From Hofstenia miamia (lineage: Eukaryota; Xenacoelomorpha; Acoela; Hofsteniidae): a stretch of 24,407 nt of DNA. Below, piece by piece: positions 10,501 to 18,883 of the stretch (position 1 is its first letter; each line of letters opens with the position of its first letter). Location: assembly GCA_900660155.1 (NCBI GenBank), contig CABFPE010000128.1, positions 1,490,987-1,515,393 of the forward strand. Reading direction: 5' to 3'. Under the pieces are notes generated by a model. That model did no database searches. It saw only the letters and a program-made list of their open reading frames with translations, and had not been told where the DNA came from. A program made the translations under genes and the position numbers.

Positions 10501-11899
10501 TTTTGTATAGATGTTTCTCTTCAATATAATTTTTACTGTTTGTGTTGCAATGACCGAATCACATTAACTATCCATAATATAATTGTGGAAAAGTCTGTTA
10601 TCCTAAAGATTATGGTTTGAGTGTATCAGTTTACATCTATACCTCATTGCAAAAAATGAGACTTAAGTTTTGAAGCCGACTTTATTTAAAAATGTTGGAT
10701 GGGTCAGGCACAATTAATGCCCAGAAGTACTGTCAATGTCAAGTGGTCGAAGATTTCTCTGGCTATGGCAACGGACTCTATCCAGACAGCTGAATTCTGG
10801 GAAGGAGGGTGTGACTTCCCATACTTCTCAGTTTACTAAAAAATTTTTGGGGGTATCAGCATTCAAAACCTGTGGAAAATGTCTGGAGGTATTTGAAAAA
10901 CTACATTGAGAAAAAAATCCAAAGACAAATCAAGAATTGATAAATATGCTCAAGAATCTCAATATTTAATAACTGTAGTCAAGGAGAACTTTAATGAAGT
11001 CGAAACTTTTGTCGAAAGGTATTGAAAACAAAGGAAAGTTGGAACATCTTTACCTGTTAATGTGGTAAATCTAATAAACCTATTTTAGATAATCCGTTTT
11101 TGATGAAATAGATTTTATCTAAGTCTCAGTGAGGGCATATCTACAAAATAACACAGATTTGTCTGTAACCCACCAACTTCTCAAAAATTAATTGACTTCG
11201 AATAACTTGCAATCAATTATCTGTGGTAACACCTTGAAGTTAAAATAACATTTTCCCATGAGCGAAACTGCATAGATAATTTTTAATCAAAATCTCAAAT
11301 TGACACTTTTCAAGGAAATTTTTAGATTATTGAGCACTTACTCACTTTCTATTCAATCATGTCCTACTAAACAGTACAGGTTTATACTATCTCGAATGTA
11401 ATCAGCTTCCATGCCATAGCAAGACTGATTTCGAAAAGATATCGGCGTAGTTTAAAGAGCGAAAGTGCTGAAAGTGAGGTTAGATTGCTATTTAACTATG
11501 ATATAACAATTGTTGTGTTGTACTAACAAACACTTCAAAATAATTCAGAAACCACTACGCTAAATCTTCAAATCTGCATACATTTTATACGTAACGAAGA
11601 TCATTTTAGATTATTAAACATGTAACTCCTTCGTTGAAAACATATTAATAAAAAATTTCGTTATGTTTACTGAAAATTACAAATGTACCTGAAGACGCGG
11701 TTTGAAATTTGTTGGAAATTGTGGCAATGTCGAGAATTGGCCCCATCAAGTAGGGCATGTTGACTGAAGGCATCGATAATGTGGTCATTCGATTGGGGTG
11801 AACAAAGCTGTTAGCATCACTGCAGCTGGATTCGGACTTAATCTTGGTGGTCTGCTCTAAAATGTTGTCTATAGAAAAAGAGCGACTCTTCACCGACAT
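1895..11899 (-). CDS. NK-like (ANTP-class) homeobox transcription factor, three exons
   Basis: This is a sequence-specific nuclear DNA-binding protein built from exons 11689-11899, 3767-3980 and 1895-2078. The joined CDS is 609 nt (202 residues plus TAA) with no in-frame stop. Intron phases agree at both junctions: one base plus two, then two plus one. Residues 8-14 read FSIDNIL, an eh1-type motif that in this class binds Groucho/TLE co-repressors. Residues 90-149 are a complete 60-residue homeodomain with L16, F20, W48, F49, Q50, N51, R53 and the run WFQNRRTKWKKQM. Q6 replaces the common T6. The KTWFQNRRTKWKKQ ending points to NK-like genes. RKPRQAYS resembles, from memory, an insect orphan gene (CG11085), but I cannot confirm orthology. 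A role as a repressor in development is inferred from the family. The duplicate of exon 2 (5166-5379) is not used in this model. Confidence 0.88.
2079..3766 (-). other. Homeobox gene intron 2
   Basis: The donor is AG|GTAACG at 3766 and the acceptor TGTTTAG is at 2079-2085, reading on the minus strand. The intron interrupts homeodomain codon 53 after its second base. It is AT-rich and contains a 22-bp (AT)n array at 3631-3652. The part from 2867 upward lies in the block repeated at 4266-5398. The minus-strand frame at 2579-2818 shows no domain and is treated as chance. Confidence 0.75.
2867..3999. repeat. Copy 1 of a 1133-bp direct duplication (probable assembly artefact)
   Basis: This block recurs at 4266-5398 at a constant offset of 1399. 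I read both copies along their length, including the (AT)n array, and saw no difference. The second copy is bounded by a single N on each side. Copy 1 has natural flanking sequence on both sides, including the full splice acceptor context of homeobox exon 2, and so is the better candidate for the genuine locus. Confidence 0.9.
3767..3980 (-). CDS. Homeobox gene exon 2 (homeodomain residues 1-53)
   Basis: This exon encodes residues 72-141 plus the first two bases of codon 142. A basic linker (RRQRKPGVE) leads into the homeodomain. Helix 1 includes LEKLEEEF, helix 2 is KRLELSVALEL, and helix 3 begins TETQIKTWFQNR. The acceptor is a good polypyrimidine tract ending ACCTACATTTAG. It leaves two bases (TT) that complete the single G from exon 1 to a Val codon. 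An alternative AG ten bases further in (exon start 3970) would put exon 1 out of frame. The donor AG|GTAACG is required, because reading through gives an immediate TAA. Confidence 0.9.
4266..5398. repeat. Copy 2 of the 1133-bp duplication, bounded by N at 4265 and 5399
   Basis: It matches 2867-3999 with no difference found, and a single-N gap sits on each side. The neighbouring contig ends are TA-rich (GTATAT before the first N, a long TA array after the second). The most economical reading is a redundant contig placed into a gap during scaffolding. A recent tandem duplication is possible but would have to end exactly at both gaps. Confidence 0.9.
5166..5379 (-). pseudogene. Second copy of homeobox exon 2 (assembly duplicate)
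   Basis: It has the same sequence as 3767-3980, with the same donor and the same last bases of the acceptor. Upstream of the acceptor the sequence runs into an N after seven Ts and then into TA repeats, so the normal polypyrimidine and branch region is missing. The exon is 214 nt, so splicing both copies together would shift the frame. Only mutually exclusive use could work. It is best treated as an artefact and not as a second homeobox exon. Confidence 0.8.
5400..5462. repeat. (TA)n microsatellite
   Basis: A nearly pure TA array of about 62 bp, interrupted by single G or A bases, begins right after the N at 5399. It probably caused the assembly break. Confidence 0.95.
5463..5954. other. Non-coding intronic stretch
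   Basis: A minus-strand open frame at 5603-5848 lacks an ATG and has no recognisable domain. Nothing else is supported. Confidence 0.4.
5955..6101 (-). CDS. Unassigned small ORF, 48 residues, possible single-pass membrane protein
   Basis: The ATG at 6099-6101 (context AAATATG, A at -3) opens a 48-codon frame ending in TAA at 5955. Residues 6-19 (MLTVLLGIVIVTYL) form a short hydrophobic helix. A basic NKRGKFED stretch and an amphipathic C-terminal helix follow. This layout is common in small mitochondrial or ER membrane proteins, but I do not recognise a family. The segment has more G, C and CpG than its surroundings. A splice-acceptor-like sequence (TTATCTAACAG) lies about 30 nt upstream, so this could be a 3' coding exon. 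It is out of phase with homeobox exon 1, so it is not an obvious alternative exon of that gene. It could also be a retrocopy fragment or chance. Confidence 0.25.
   Translation of the reverse strand: MSAPRMLTVLLGIVIVTYLANKRGKFEDAINAAGHLTHWKERLIEKLT
7401..7418. repeat. (TA)n microsatellite
   Basis: A pure TA array of about 18 bp in homeobox intron 1. Confidence 0.9.
7469..7504. repeat. (TA)n microsatellite
   Basis: A pure TA array of about 36 bp, 50 bp after the array at 7401-7418. Confidence 0.95.
8301..8351. repeat. Perfect 13-bp hairpin
   Basis: ATCCCATTACATT at 8301-8313 is the exact reverse complement of 8339-8351, with a 25-base spacer. No function is assigned. It could be the core of a decayed inverted-repeat element. 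Confidence 0.6.
8352..9643. other. Non-coding intronic stretch
   Basis: AT-rich, with no open frame of note, no terminal repeats and no recognised element. Confidence 0.4.
9644..9659. promoter_or_regulatory. CRE-type palindrome TGACGTCA in intron 1
   Basis: ATGATGACGTCATCAT is a perfect 16-bp palindrome whose core, TGACGTCA at 9648-9655, is the full consensus site for CREB/ATF bZIP factors. It lies about 2.2 kb downstream of homeobox exon 1. The sequence match is certain. Any enhancer role is inference. Confidence 0.35.
9727..9808. repeat. 41-bp tandem duplication, two identical units
   Basis: Units 9727-9767 and 9768-9808 are identical, each beginning GGTTAATAGACTAATGTGCA. There are no internal differences, so the duplication is recent or polymorphic. 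Confidence 0.95.
10067..10456. mobile_element. hAT-like MITE, about 390 bp, aged
   Basis: The left end reads AAGTAGTTCTCAAACC. The right end, reverse-complemented, reads CAGTTGTTCTCAACC, followed on both sides by GTGGACC or ATGGACC stretches within 20-25 bp. Termini of the form CAG.GGTTCTCAA are typical of hAT elements. The interior is AT-rich with no coding frame. I could not find a clean 8-bp target duplication, which suits an old copy. Confidence 0.5.
10670..11040 (+). pseudogene. Tc1/mariner transposase remnant
   Basis: Three-frame reading shows the order of conserved pieces in the C-terminal half of Tc1-type transposases: LDGSGTINAQKYC, then TSHTSQFTKKFLG, then (P)VENVWRYLKNYIEKKI, then ELINMLKNLNI. 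Frame changes and stops separate them. The VENVWRYLK piece corresponds to the NP.ENLW..LK region, which holds the last acidic residue of the DDE/D catalytic triad, though the usual PDLNP is eroded. Neither terminus nor inverted repeats were found. It is non-functional and lies in homeobox intron 1, antisense to that gene. Confidence 0.65.
11041..11688. other. Non-coding intronic stretch next to exon 1
   Basis: No gene or repeat is supported. It ends at the exon 1 donor. Confidence 0.4.
11689..11899 (-). CDS. Homeobox gene exon 1 (start codon and eh1 motif)
   Basis: ATG at 11897-11899 has AAA upstream (A at -3) and an in-frame TAA 21 nt before it, which supports this start. The exon encodes 70 residues plus one base. 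MSVKSRSFSIDNILEQ is followed by a Ser/Lys/Thr-rich stretch and a Met/Pro-rich stretch (MPSVNMPYLMGP). FSIDNIL fits the eh1 consensus F.I..IL, which sits near the N-terminus in many NK-type homeoproteins. The donor is TCAG|GTACAT. Reading past it adds about 14 residues before a stop, which explains the longer apparent ORF to 11645. Confidence 0.85.
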
Positions 11900-11917
11900 T
11901 TTCGTTTTATTTAACAG

Positions 11918-11923
11918 TTACAT
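11918..11923 (-). promoter_or_regulatory. Start-stop uORF (ATG-TAA) upstream of the homeobox start
   Basis: ATG immediately followed by TAA lies 18 nt before the main ATG, in the same frame. If it is transcribed as 5' UTR, such minimal uORFs can stall initiating ribosomes and lower translation. Its presence in the mRNA is not proven here. Confidence 0.3.
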
Positions 11924-12041
11924 AAAATGGAGGAGGGATAGAAATTAAATTAATTATCACTTTAGTCGGTCACCTCGTTACCACCTGTCTCTAAACTTGT
12001 CCAAATTTCCCCACCACTTTAAAGATATGAGATGAGTTCTA

Positions 12042-12076
12042 ATTGGCTCTTTACGACGGGCAGGTCCTGCTATTGG
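12042..12076 (-). promoter_or_regulatory. Putative promoter region of the homeobox gene with paired CCAAT boxes
   Basis: On the minus strand, CCAAT occurs at 12072-12076 (GGCCAATAG) and 12042-12046 (AGCCAATTAG), exactly 30 bp apart, about 145-175 bp upstream of the start codon. The surrounding 11,980-12,120 bp region is richer in G, C and CpG than the rest of the window. Spaced CCAAT boxes are a usual NF-Y arrangement. No convincing TATA box was seen at a fixed distance. Confidence 0.4.
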
Positions 12077-12079
12077 CCG

Positions 12080-13425
12080 TCGAATTATCGATTGCCACTC
12101 ACATTCGTTTATCACACCCGTTCTAAATTCAATTAAGTCTTATTTATTCTATCCCGTCGCTGAACATTGCGTCAATAACTATTGATTTTTAATTTCTTTC
12201 ACTTTAAAAGTTTGGCACATACCATTGAAGAAGTTAACATACTTCTCAAAGCAGGAAGTGTAATCTTTAAAAATATCTTGACATCTATTCACTCCGTTTA
12301 ATTGAATGCTTATGCTCTATGTGATAAAACATCACACATTAATATTACATTTTTATTGTTCAATAAATCAATTTCTGTATTGTTTATCGCTGCTTGCCTG
12401 AACATTTGATTACCAACTGCATATAACAATTGAAAAAAGAAATAATTCCATTAATTATGCAAGCGAAACCAGTATTTTATTAACAACTCTATTTGATACA
12501 ATAAATTTCAATTAGCTAAAATAACTTGTAAATCATTATGTTTAACTACAATGCCTAGCTTCCACCCTGAATATCGGTGAATTATTAGTGTCATGTGTTT
12601 GTAAATATCTTTTATTGCTTTTATTTTTTGTATGCAACAAACTGGCATTGCGACATTGATTACCTTACAGTTATTATCTCAAGTTTTATATTGTCATCGT
12701 TTACTGAAAGTGCACCACTCAACAAGTTTAATTTGAATATTTTCTGGTTTTGAATGAAATTATTCTAATACATTCCCGTGAATTTTTACAATTCATTGTT
12801 AATAATATTGTAGATTCCATAACAAAGACAAAATACGTGCATATTGATCTTGATGACTTTTTATTATGACATCGGGAGAAGGCCTGCTAATACATTTACT
12901 AATGCTAAGCTAGACCTCTGGAAATGTACAGGATAGTTAGTTTTGCCTCTTTTCGCGCATCAAAAAACTTTCAACCACAATATAAATTTAGTTTGTTCAA
13001 TTTATTTTTCCATCTTTGCCCAACAAGTATGACTTAGTAATAATAAAAAATCGGGTAGATTTTGTGTAGCGATGAATACATGTAGACTAATTTGTTTTCT
13101 TTACATCTGTGATCTTAGCCTTCTCTATACTAAATCACCGAAAGTTATACTGTTAATTCTTAAACATAAGTATCTGGTGGTCTAATTTAAGTTCTGCTTC
13201 GTCCCACCTATAATTTATGTATAGGTAGTTCACTCTTCAATACAAATAATTTGATTTCTAAAAAATAGATTAACCTAGAAAAAGGGGTAATCACAAGTTC
13301 TTCTTTAGTTCAGAAAAATTCAAAATTTACATTTTTTGCTCATTACGAGGGAAATTAAATAGAATATCGACTATAATATAATACGTATCTCGAATATTTT
13401 AAAGCATATTTCAACGTGATTTTGA
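12080..13425. other. Upstream intergenic stretch
   Basis: No gene is supported. The sequence is AT-rich and has no open frame with recognisable content. Confidence 0.4.
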
Positions 13426-14269
13426 CCGTTTTTCAGGCTTGTCCATTGGAATTCGAATCTAATTGGATTCCAATTTGACATTGGAATTTGATTGGAATTG
13501 GTTGGACAAACAAATTTTGCAATTCATTTAATTCTAATTGGATTTTCATTGGAATAATTTTGCTAAAATTTCGAAAGTATCACAGCTATTTTTTATAATT
13601 TAGTTTCCTTAATAATTCCTCATACCGTTGAAATAATTGCTTTTGATCTGGTAATACTCTAAATGTAATACGCAATTTCATGGTTGCTAATTGCAATATT
13701 TACTCTTAATCCTGTGAGCATAGCATTATAAATGTACGCCCAAATAAGTAGGCTTTGTATAATTTTATTTGATTAGAATACATTGCCTGGAGAAATTTAC
13801 AGTATCTTTCTGCTTTTGTGCTCTAATCGGGCATCATATGATAAATAAATTTCCTAAACCCATTGGTTACATAGATATTTATGGCCTGCATCGCCATTCT
13901 GTCTTGATATCATATGCATATTTGTGGTCACACATTAGGCAGCATTTCGAGTGGATAGCTGATGCCATTTTGTGGCAATATATTATCAAGTAGTTGTAAT
14001 ATTTTGTATGTAAAAACTATACTTTGATTTTCCTTTATCTTTAAGAATTCTACTTTTCCGTCCTCACCTAAAAGTACTACTATTACTACTTCAAGGCTTT
14101 ATTAAACTACTTCAAGTAATACAAAAATTAACGAATTTTTGACAATCAGAGCAAAAACATAGCAAAAATCTTTTGCATCCATAACTTTGGTATTCAGACA
14201 AATAGTGCCTTTCAAAATTCCAAAGACGTCTTTTTCAGAATCTTTGGCATCCCAAAGAAGTTAAATTTG

Positions 14270-15893
14270 TACTTAATAATTAAAAAGTTACAAATGCGGC
14301 AGATTCTGTTGAAATACCACAATTCACAATTGAATTTTTGAATTTTTTTAACAGCTTTAATTTGAAAAAGAGGGCAACGAAATGCTAATAGGCCGGTAAT
14401 TAGTTACATTATTTTTTGATCCATGTTATAAAATTGGGATTACATCGGATGTTTTCCATATGGTGGTTACAGTACCATGATTTATGCAGTTCTTAAACAT
14501 GTTTAAAATATGAACAGACAACACACTCCTATAGCAGTAGAGAAAGCTTGCAGGAATATCATATAGGCCACACCCATGGATAAACATTTCATCCAGAGCT
14601 TTGCATACCAAGTCAAGATTTACATCCACTTTATTGAAAACAGATGGTTCATAATCAGTCATAATTGGATCAGATTTTTCATAAACCGATGAAAAATAAT
14701 TGCTATATAGATAACTCTCACTTTGTGCATCAACTGCGTCCATCTCATTCCAATGAACAGGTAAAGGAATGTTGAACTGTTTAACGGACTGCAGAAAGTT
14801 ATAGCAGAGGTTAATATTTTTGTCTTTGCGTAAATTTTCTAATAAAATTAAACTGTCCATCTCAGCAGATTGGAATAATTGGTTAGACAAATCATAATAC
14901 TTCTCATTTGGCTTACCAACCCGTTTTATTAGGGAGTTGCATTTATTATATAAATGAATCGTATGAGAGGTAAAATACGAAGGAAACAAATGAAGAATTT
15001 TTCTTCTTTGAGGAATATATTGTAAAAAGCTTTCCATTATATTTTCATACCAAAGTCTGCCATAAGACTCATTGTCATCACCATTGATATTGAACGAAAA
15101 AAGAGATACGTGAAAAAATTCAGTTAAGACAGATTCACTTGCGTAGTTAAAAGAAAATTGCATTTTGTTAGTAAAACCAGAATCAGTTACTTTTAAAGCC
15201 GAGATAGATGAGTATCAAGTATTAGAATAGCATGGTCGGAAATACTAGCTTGGGGAGAGACACAAAGAGCATTGTTGATATACAAATTAAAATCATTAGT
15301 AAACACAAGATCTAACGTATTCCCATTTAAATGCGTAGGGATCATTATTATTTGATCAAGATCCAACCTCATAATGCAGTCATAAATTGATTGATCGTAT
15401 TCCAAATCCGATATACCACAGGAAATATCAAGATTTGGAAAGTTGAAGTCACCCATTAAATAGACGAGATGACATAGTGTTGACCAAAAGAGTAAAATTC
15501 CTTGACAATACTGGTAATATAGTCTATGACAATGGATGAATCCGGGCGATATTTACTATTAACAGGCGGGATATACAGACATATAAATGGAGCTAAAAAA
15601 GTGTCAGACTGAATGACTGAATTACAGGCGAAATCACATTCATTACCAAATCTTAGGTTAAAGGTCTTTAGGAAGTTTTTACAAATTATAGCACAGCCTC
15701 CATTACTGTTCATGATAGCTCTATGGGCAGAACTAGCAATTGTATAATTTGATCCAGCCACAAGATATTCTGGAATTTCAACATCCTGGCACCACGTTTC
15801 AGTTAAGCACGCCACCGAAACATTGTATGTTGTTATATAATTCAAAATCTTTACCCGCTTCTCTAGATGTAATACACTACAACAATTCATACA
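14270..15893 (-). pseudogene. LINE ORF2: endonuclease and N-terminal reverse transcriptase, broken
   Basis: ORF2 proteins nick the target and reverse-transcribe the element RNA. The start ATG-AAC-like region at 15888-15890 opens with MNCCSV. Endonuclease motifs of the exonuclease-endonuclease-phosphatase fold follow: ACLTETWC, then MGDFNFPNLDI near 15456, then SDHAILI near 15210. A frameshift separates the frame ending at 15456 from GDFN, and another separates SDH from the downstream frame near 15190. The linker then leads to the first reverse-transcriptase region (DIPASFL, then WKTSDVIPI). After a TAA at 14426-14428 the same frame continues HGSKNNVTNYRPISI, the next conserved block. Similarity fades near 14270, before the catalytic YxDD, so no polymerase can be made. 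Confidence 0.8.
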
Positions 15894-15923
15894 TAATATT
15901 CTGAAATCAATAGTAGGTGATGG

Positions 15924-16735
15924 TCAACTAAGTTGTACAACATCATTATCCAAATATAAACATAAGTTTCTAATTTTTAGCCTATTTCTACTAACACCTT
16001 CGTTAATAAGTTCAAATCTCTTTCTTAGACATAACTTCTATTTAGCGCGATCCGATTCATTTAATAATGGTTTTATGAATATTTTGTAATGATAATCTTT
16101 TAACATATAGGCATTAGCCAAAATAATACGTTTAATCCAAACACTTTGCGTATTTATAGCAATCGGTCTCGGTCTTGAACTATTGGGTTTTCCTATTCTC
16201 CAAAATTCCATCGTATGTGTAAGTTCAACTTTGATATGCTTAAAAATATCTTTTAATTTATCTCTGTCATGAGTAATCTTATCCGCATTTCGCAAAGTCC
16301 CTTCTGGGACACTCAAAATAATCACTTTCATTTTGTGGGATTCATCATTTTTAGAAACGGAATTTTCGAATTTTTCATTAAAATTTGTAAAATTACGTGA
16401 AGGGTTTTTAGTTCATCCCTCAAAAACTTTAAATTCTCTTTCAAAAGGTCAATGTTTTCAGAAAGTGATCTTACAAGACTATCAGTTGCAGATTGAGCTC
16501 GAAAAAATTGATGCCTTTTGTCTATACAATCATTACATAAGGTTAGAATGTGTTAATGGTATTGCGTTAATGATTCAATGCATGTCATTGAGAATCCCGA
16601 ACATCTTTTAGTGAGGTGTAATCGTTTCATGCACCCGAAACATTCAAAGTAACGTTCCTGATTAATAGATAACTTGCATGTAGAGCAGTTTAAAATCTCC
16701 ATTAGGAGAAATTTCGTATAGATTAATGAAAACAA
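15924..16735 (-). pseudogene. LINE ORF1: PHD-like Cys finger, coiled coil, basic C-terminal domain, broken
   Basis: ORF1 proteins of CR1-like LINEs bind element RNA. The likely start is Met at 16700-16702 (MEILNCSTCKL), or the upstream Met at 16735. A Cys-rich segment (C..C, then FECFGC, then HLTKRC) runs into TAA at 16553-16555. The same frame continues TLCNDCIDKRHQF, completing the finger. A Leu-heptad coiled coil (SLSENIDLLKENLKFLRDEL) follows. A frameshift near 16340 leads to a domain with RIGKPNSSRPRPIAI and IKRIILANAYMLKD. A further TAG at 16038-16040 is followed in frame by about 38 residues (including RLKIRNLCLYLDNDVVQLS) to TGA at 15924-15926. The plus-strand frame at 16333-16611 is an antisense shadow. 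Confidence 0.7.
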
Positions 16736-18046
16736 CTAGAAGCGCGTTGACAAATACGTCTACACACGACGCAATCAAGTTAAGACGGTGATTTACTCAG
16801 AGGAATGCGAATTCAATTACAAATCATGGATCAAAATACATAGGGTTGCAGATAAGAATTCTTCTGTCATGCTTATACGTTTTGAGTTAGAATGCCATAA
16901 AATTTGTTGAAGGATCTCTCTACGCTAACAGCAGGGGGAAGGCGAAATAGCCTTATGGCAGCATACTAACATAGCACCGAATCCTGCAAATTTCCCAATA
17001 GAACACCCATGAACAGAAAGTATGAATTGCAGTATTTCAAGCTATACTGCATTGTATACTGTATTTTCTGAAACTATGAGTTCGTTCAAATGGGCAAAGC
17101 GCAGGTGTGTGGGTCAATCAGGTATCCTAGTTCCAGTGAACTAGCCGCTAGTTCAGGAGCTGTTTCTGAAACTTGTATGGTTAAATATGATCTTGCTACT
17201 TATCTAAGTTTGTTGGAAGTGGAATTCTTTCAATATGATAGGAGATCAAATTGTTCATCATAAGGAAATTCCGGGGCATCTTGCGTGTTTCTTATATTCT
17301 GACTCGGAGCAGGATGGTACATCTTGTGCGATCAAACAATTTTCAACTTCGGGGCTTGAATGCAAAATACTACAAATAATTGGGTTCTTCTTCCATGGGT
17401 GAGTAAGTTGGAATTTTAGTGATGAGGCTACCTTCTAATATGTTCCAGTTCAAAGAAATGCATCTAATAACTGATGAGTTTCAAAATTTGTAAAACGCAG
17501 ACAAAAAAGTATTGCACGAAACATTTTAAATTTAACTCCTAGGATTTTAAAAAATCTGTCACACTCCCAGTTCAAATATTCCTCCCGATCCCTCGAAGAT
17601 ATCTTTGTAAGACTCTAAGAGTGGGCATACTGTAGAACTGAACAGGGAGATTAACAAAGGGGTTTCCAGTATTGAAAGTGATGTTGATTGATATATGATT
17701 TCGTGTTTTTAGCATCATTGCAGTCCAGAAATTCTACATATGCAACCAATGCATTTGCTCTGTAATAATAATTTTGTTTTCTCTGAGTTTTTCCTTGAAA
17801 TTCTGAATTTTTTTAGTTTACTAGCAAAATCCAGGCCTTATCATATTCACAAAAATCTGTGTATAATACTTAAATAAATATGATGTGAAATCAAAAACAT
17901 GTTATGTATGCTGTATAGAAAATGTGGATTAGCAAGCTCAAACTTTGATTTGAATTGAATTGGATTCCAATTGGCCAATTCTAGAATTTTTATTTTGGAT
18001 GGGATTGGACAGAAAAATCTGTTCAATGGACAAGCCTGCGGTTTTT

Positions 18047-18860
18047 CGCCCGAAAATCTGGGTTTTGTATATTATATGTCAGTGAATGACATTCGTTGAA
18101 ATTTTAGGCCAAAAACCCTTTTTTATTTTTTGCTCATGAGATCTTAATAACGTTAGAAATGTACAATGTGATGCAAAATTAAATCACCATTTTGCCTGTC
18201 AGATCAAGGGAATGGAAATTAATGCAGTGGGGACTTAATTATTAGTTGACTGTTTTGGTATTAATGTTGCAATTCGTTGATTCTTACAAAAGGATTTGTG
18301 GAAACATTCTCTTGAAAATTCACTAGATTTCAAAATGGCTATGTGGTTGAATAAAATCAAAATCCAATATTCGATAAACTTGTAGACTGAGAATGTATTC
18401 TCAAGACCAGGAAGTCTCTGTTACAACTGAATAAAAGCTCGTGTTGGTTTTGAAATTTGAGTCAGTGTTGATACAGATAGTTTTCTAATCTTTTACGTCA
18501 TATCACTGTTCGCATAATACTCAATTTTGTATTTTGCTACTCATTACTTTTGGCATCGTATGCATTACACATTCTAATATGAATTAAAACCTTTTAAAGT
18601 CATGTTAAACCTGCAAAAAGATGTAAAATTTTTTAGATAAATTTTTAATCTTTAAATTTAGGCTATTGGTACTTGTGGATTTTCAGGGTCCAGTAGAGAT
18701 CCAAAGGAATGTTATACCCCTATCTTCAACTTGTTTTTTTAAGCTCTTACCCATTTTGACTTATTATAAATATAAGGATGCTTAGTTCGCAAGCTATGTC
18801 AACTACTAAATCCTGTGTATACATGTCTATATAGATGTAAATATATTTTATAAACTACAT
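18047..18860. other. Non-coding stretch right of the hAT-like element
   Basis: No gene or repeat is supported in this AT-rich sequence. Confidence 0.4.
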
Positions 18861-18883
18861 ATATATATATATATAATATATAT
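18860..18883. repeat. (TA)n microsatellite at the edge of the second duplication
   Basis: A TA array with one AA interruption. The duplicated block begins within it at 18875. Confidence 0.9.

Larger units (their letters stand above)
3981..11688 (-). other. Homeobox gene intron 1
   Basis: The donor is AG|GTACAT at 11688 and the acceptor is CTACATTTAG at 3981-3990. The assembled length is about 7.7 kb, of which about 1.1 kb (4266-5398) is probably duplicated by the assembly. It contains microsatellites, a hAT-like MITE, a Tc1/mariner relic, a CRE palindrome and a 41-bp tandem duplication, listed separately. An additional unseen small exon cannot be excluded, but the phases already agree without one. 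Confidence 0.7.
14270..16760 (-). mobile_element. 3'-truncated, decayed non-LTR retrotransposon (CR1/L2-like)
   Basis: It has a two-ORF layout, ORF1 (15924-16735) then ORF2 (from about 15893 down to about 14270), separated by about 30 nt, as in CR1-like LINEs. A CpG-richer stretch at 16740-16800 may be 5' UTR. Several frameshifts and stops make it inactive. The reverse transcriptase is lost after its first motifs and there is no 3' UTR, AATAAA or tail repeat, so the element lacks its 3' end. LINEs normally lose the 5' end. Confidence 0.75.
13434..18038. mobile_element. 4.6-kb hAT-like DNA transposon with terminal inverted repeats, containing a nested LINE
   Basis: The left terminus CAGGCTTGTCCATTG (13434-13448) is the exact inverted match of the right terminus (18024-18038). 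Directly outside are CCGTTTTT (13426-13433) and CGGTTTTT (18039-18046), an 8-bp target duplication with one mismatch. CAG...CTG ends plus an 8-bp duplication are the hAT hallmark. Both subterminal regions are dense in TTGGAATT-like words and share a 15-bp palindrome AATTGGATTCCAATT (13461-13475 and 17958-17972). I found no transposase. The frame at 13769-13993 is unrecognised and lacks an ATG at its start. The LINE occupies about 14270-16760. Confidence 0.75.

Noticed and set aside
13769..13993. 74-codon plus-strand frame inside the hAT-like element, possible transposase piece
   Set aside because: It starts at ATT, and no transposase motif is visible.
16333..16611. 92-codon plus-strand frame
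   Set aside because: It is antisense to the LINE ORF1 finger and coiled-coil region and has no independent features.
17100..17440. Short open stretches in the right arm of the hAT-like element (for example near 17090-17200, minus) as remains of a hAT transposase
   Set aside because: No hAT dimerisation or catalytic motif could be recognised in any frame.
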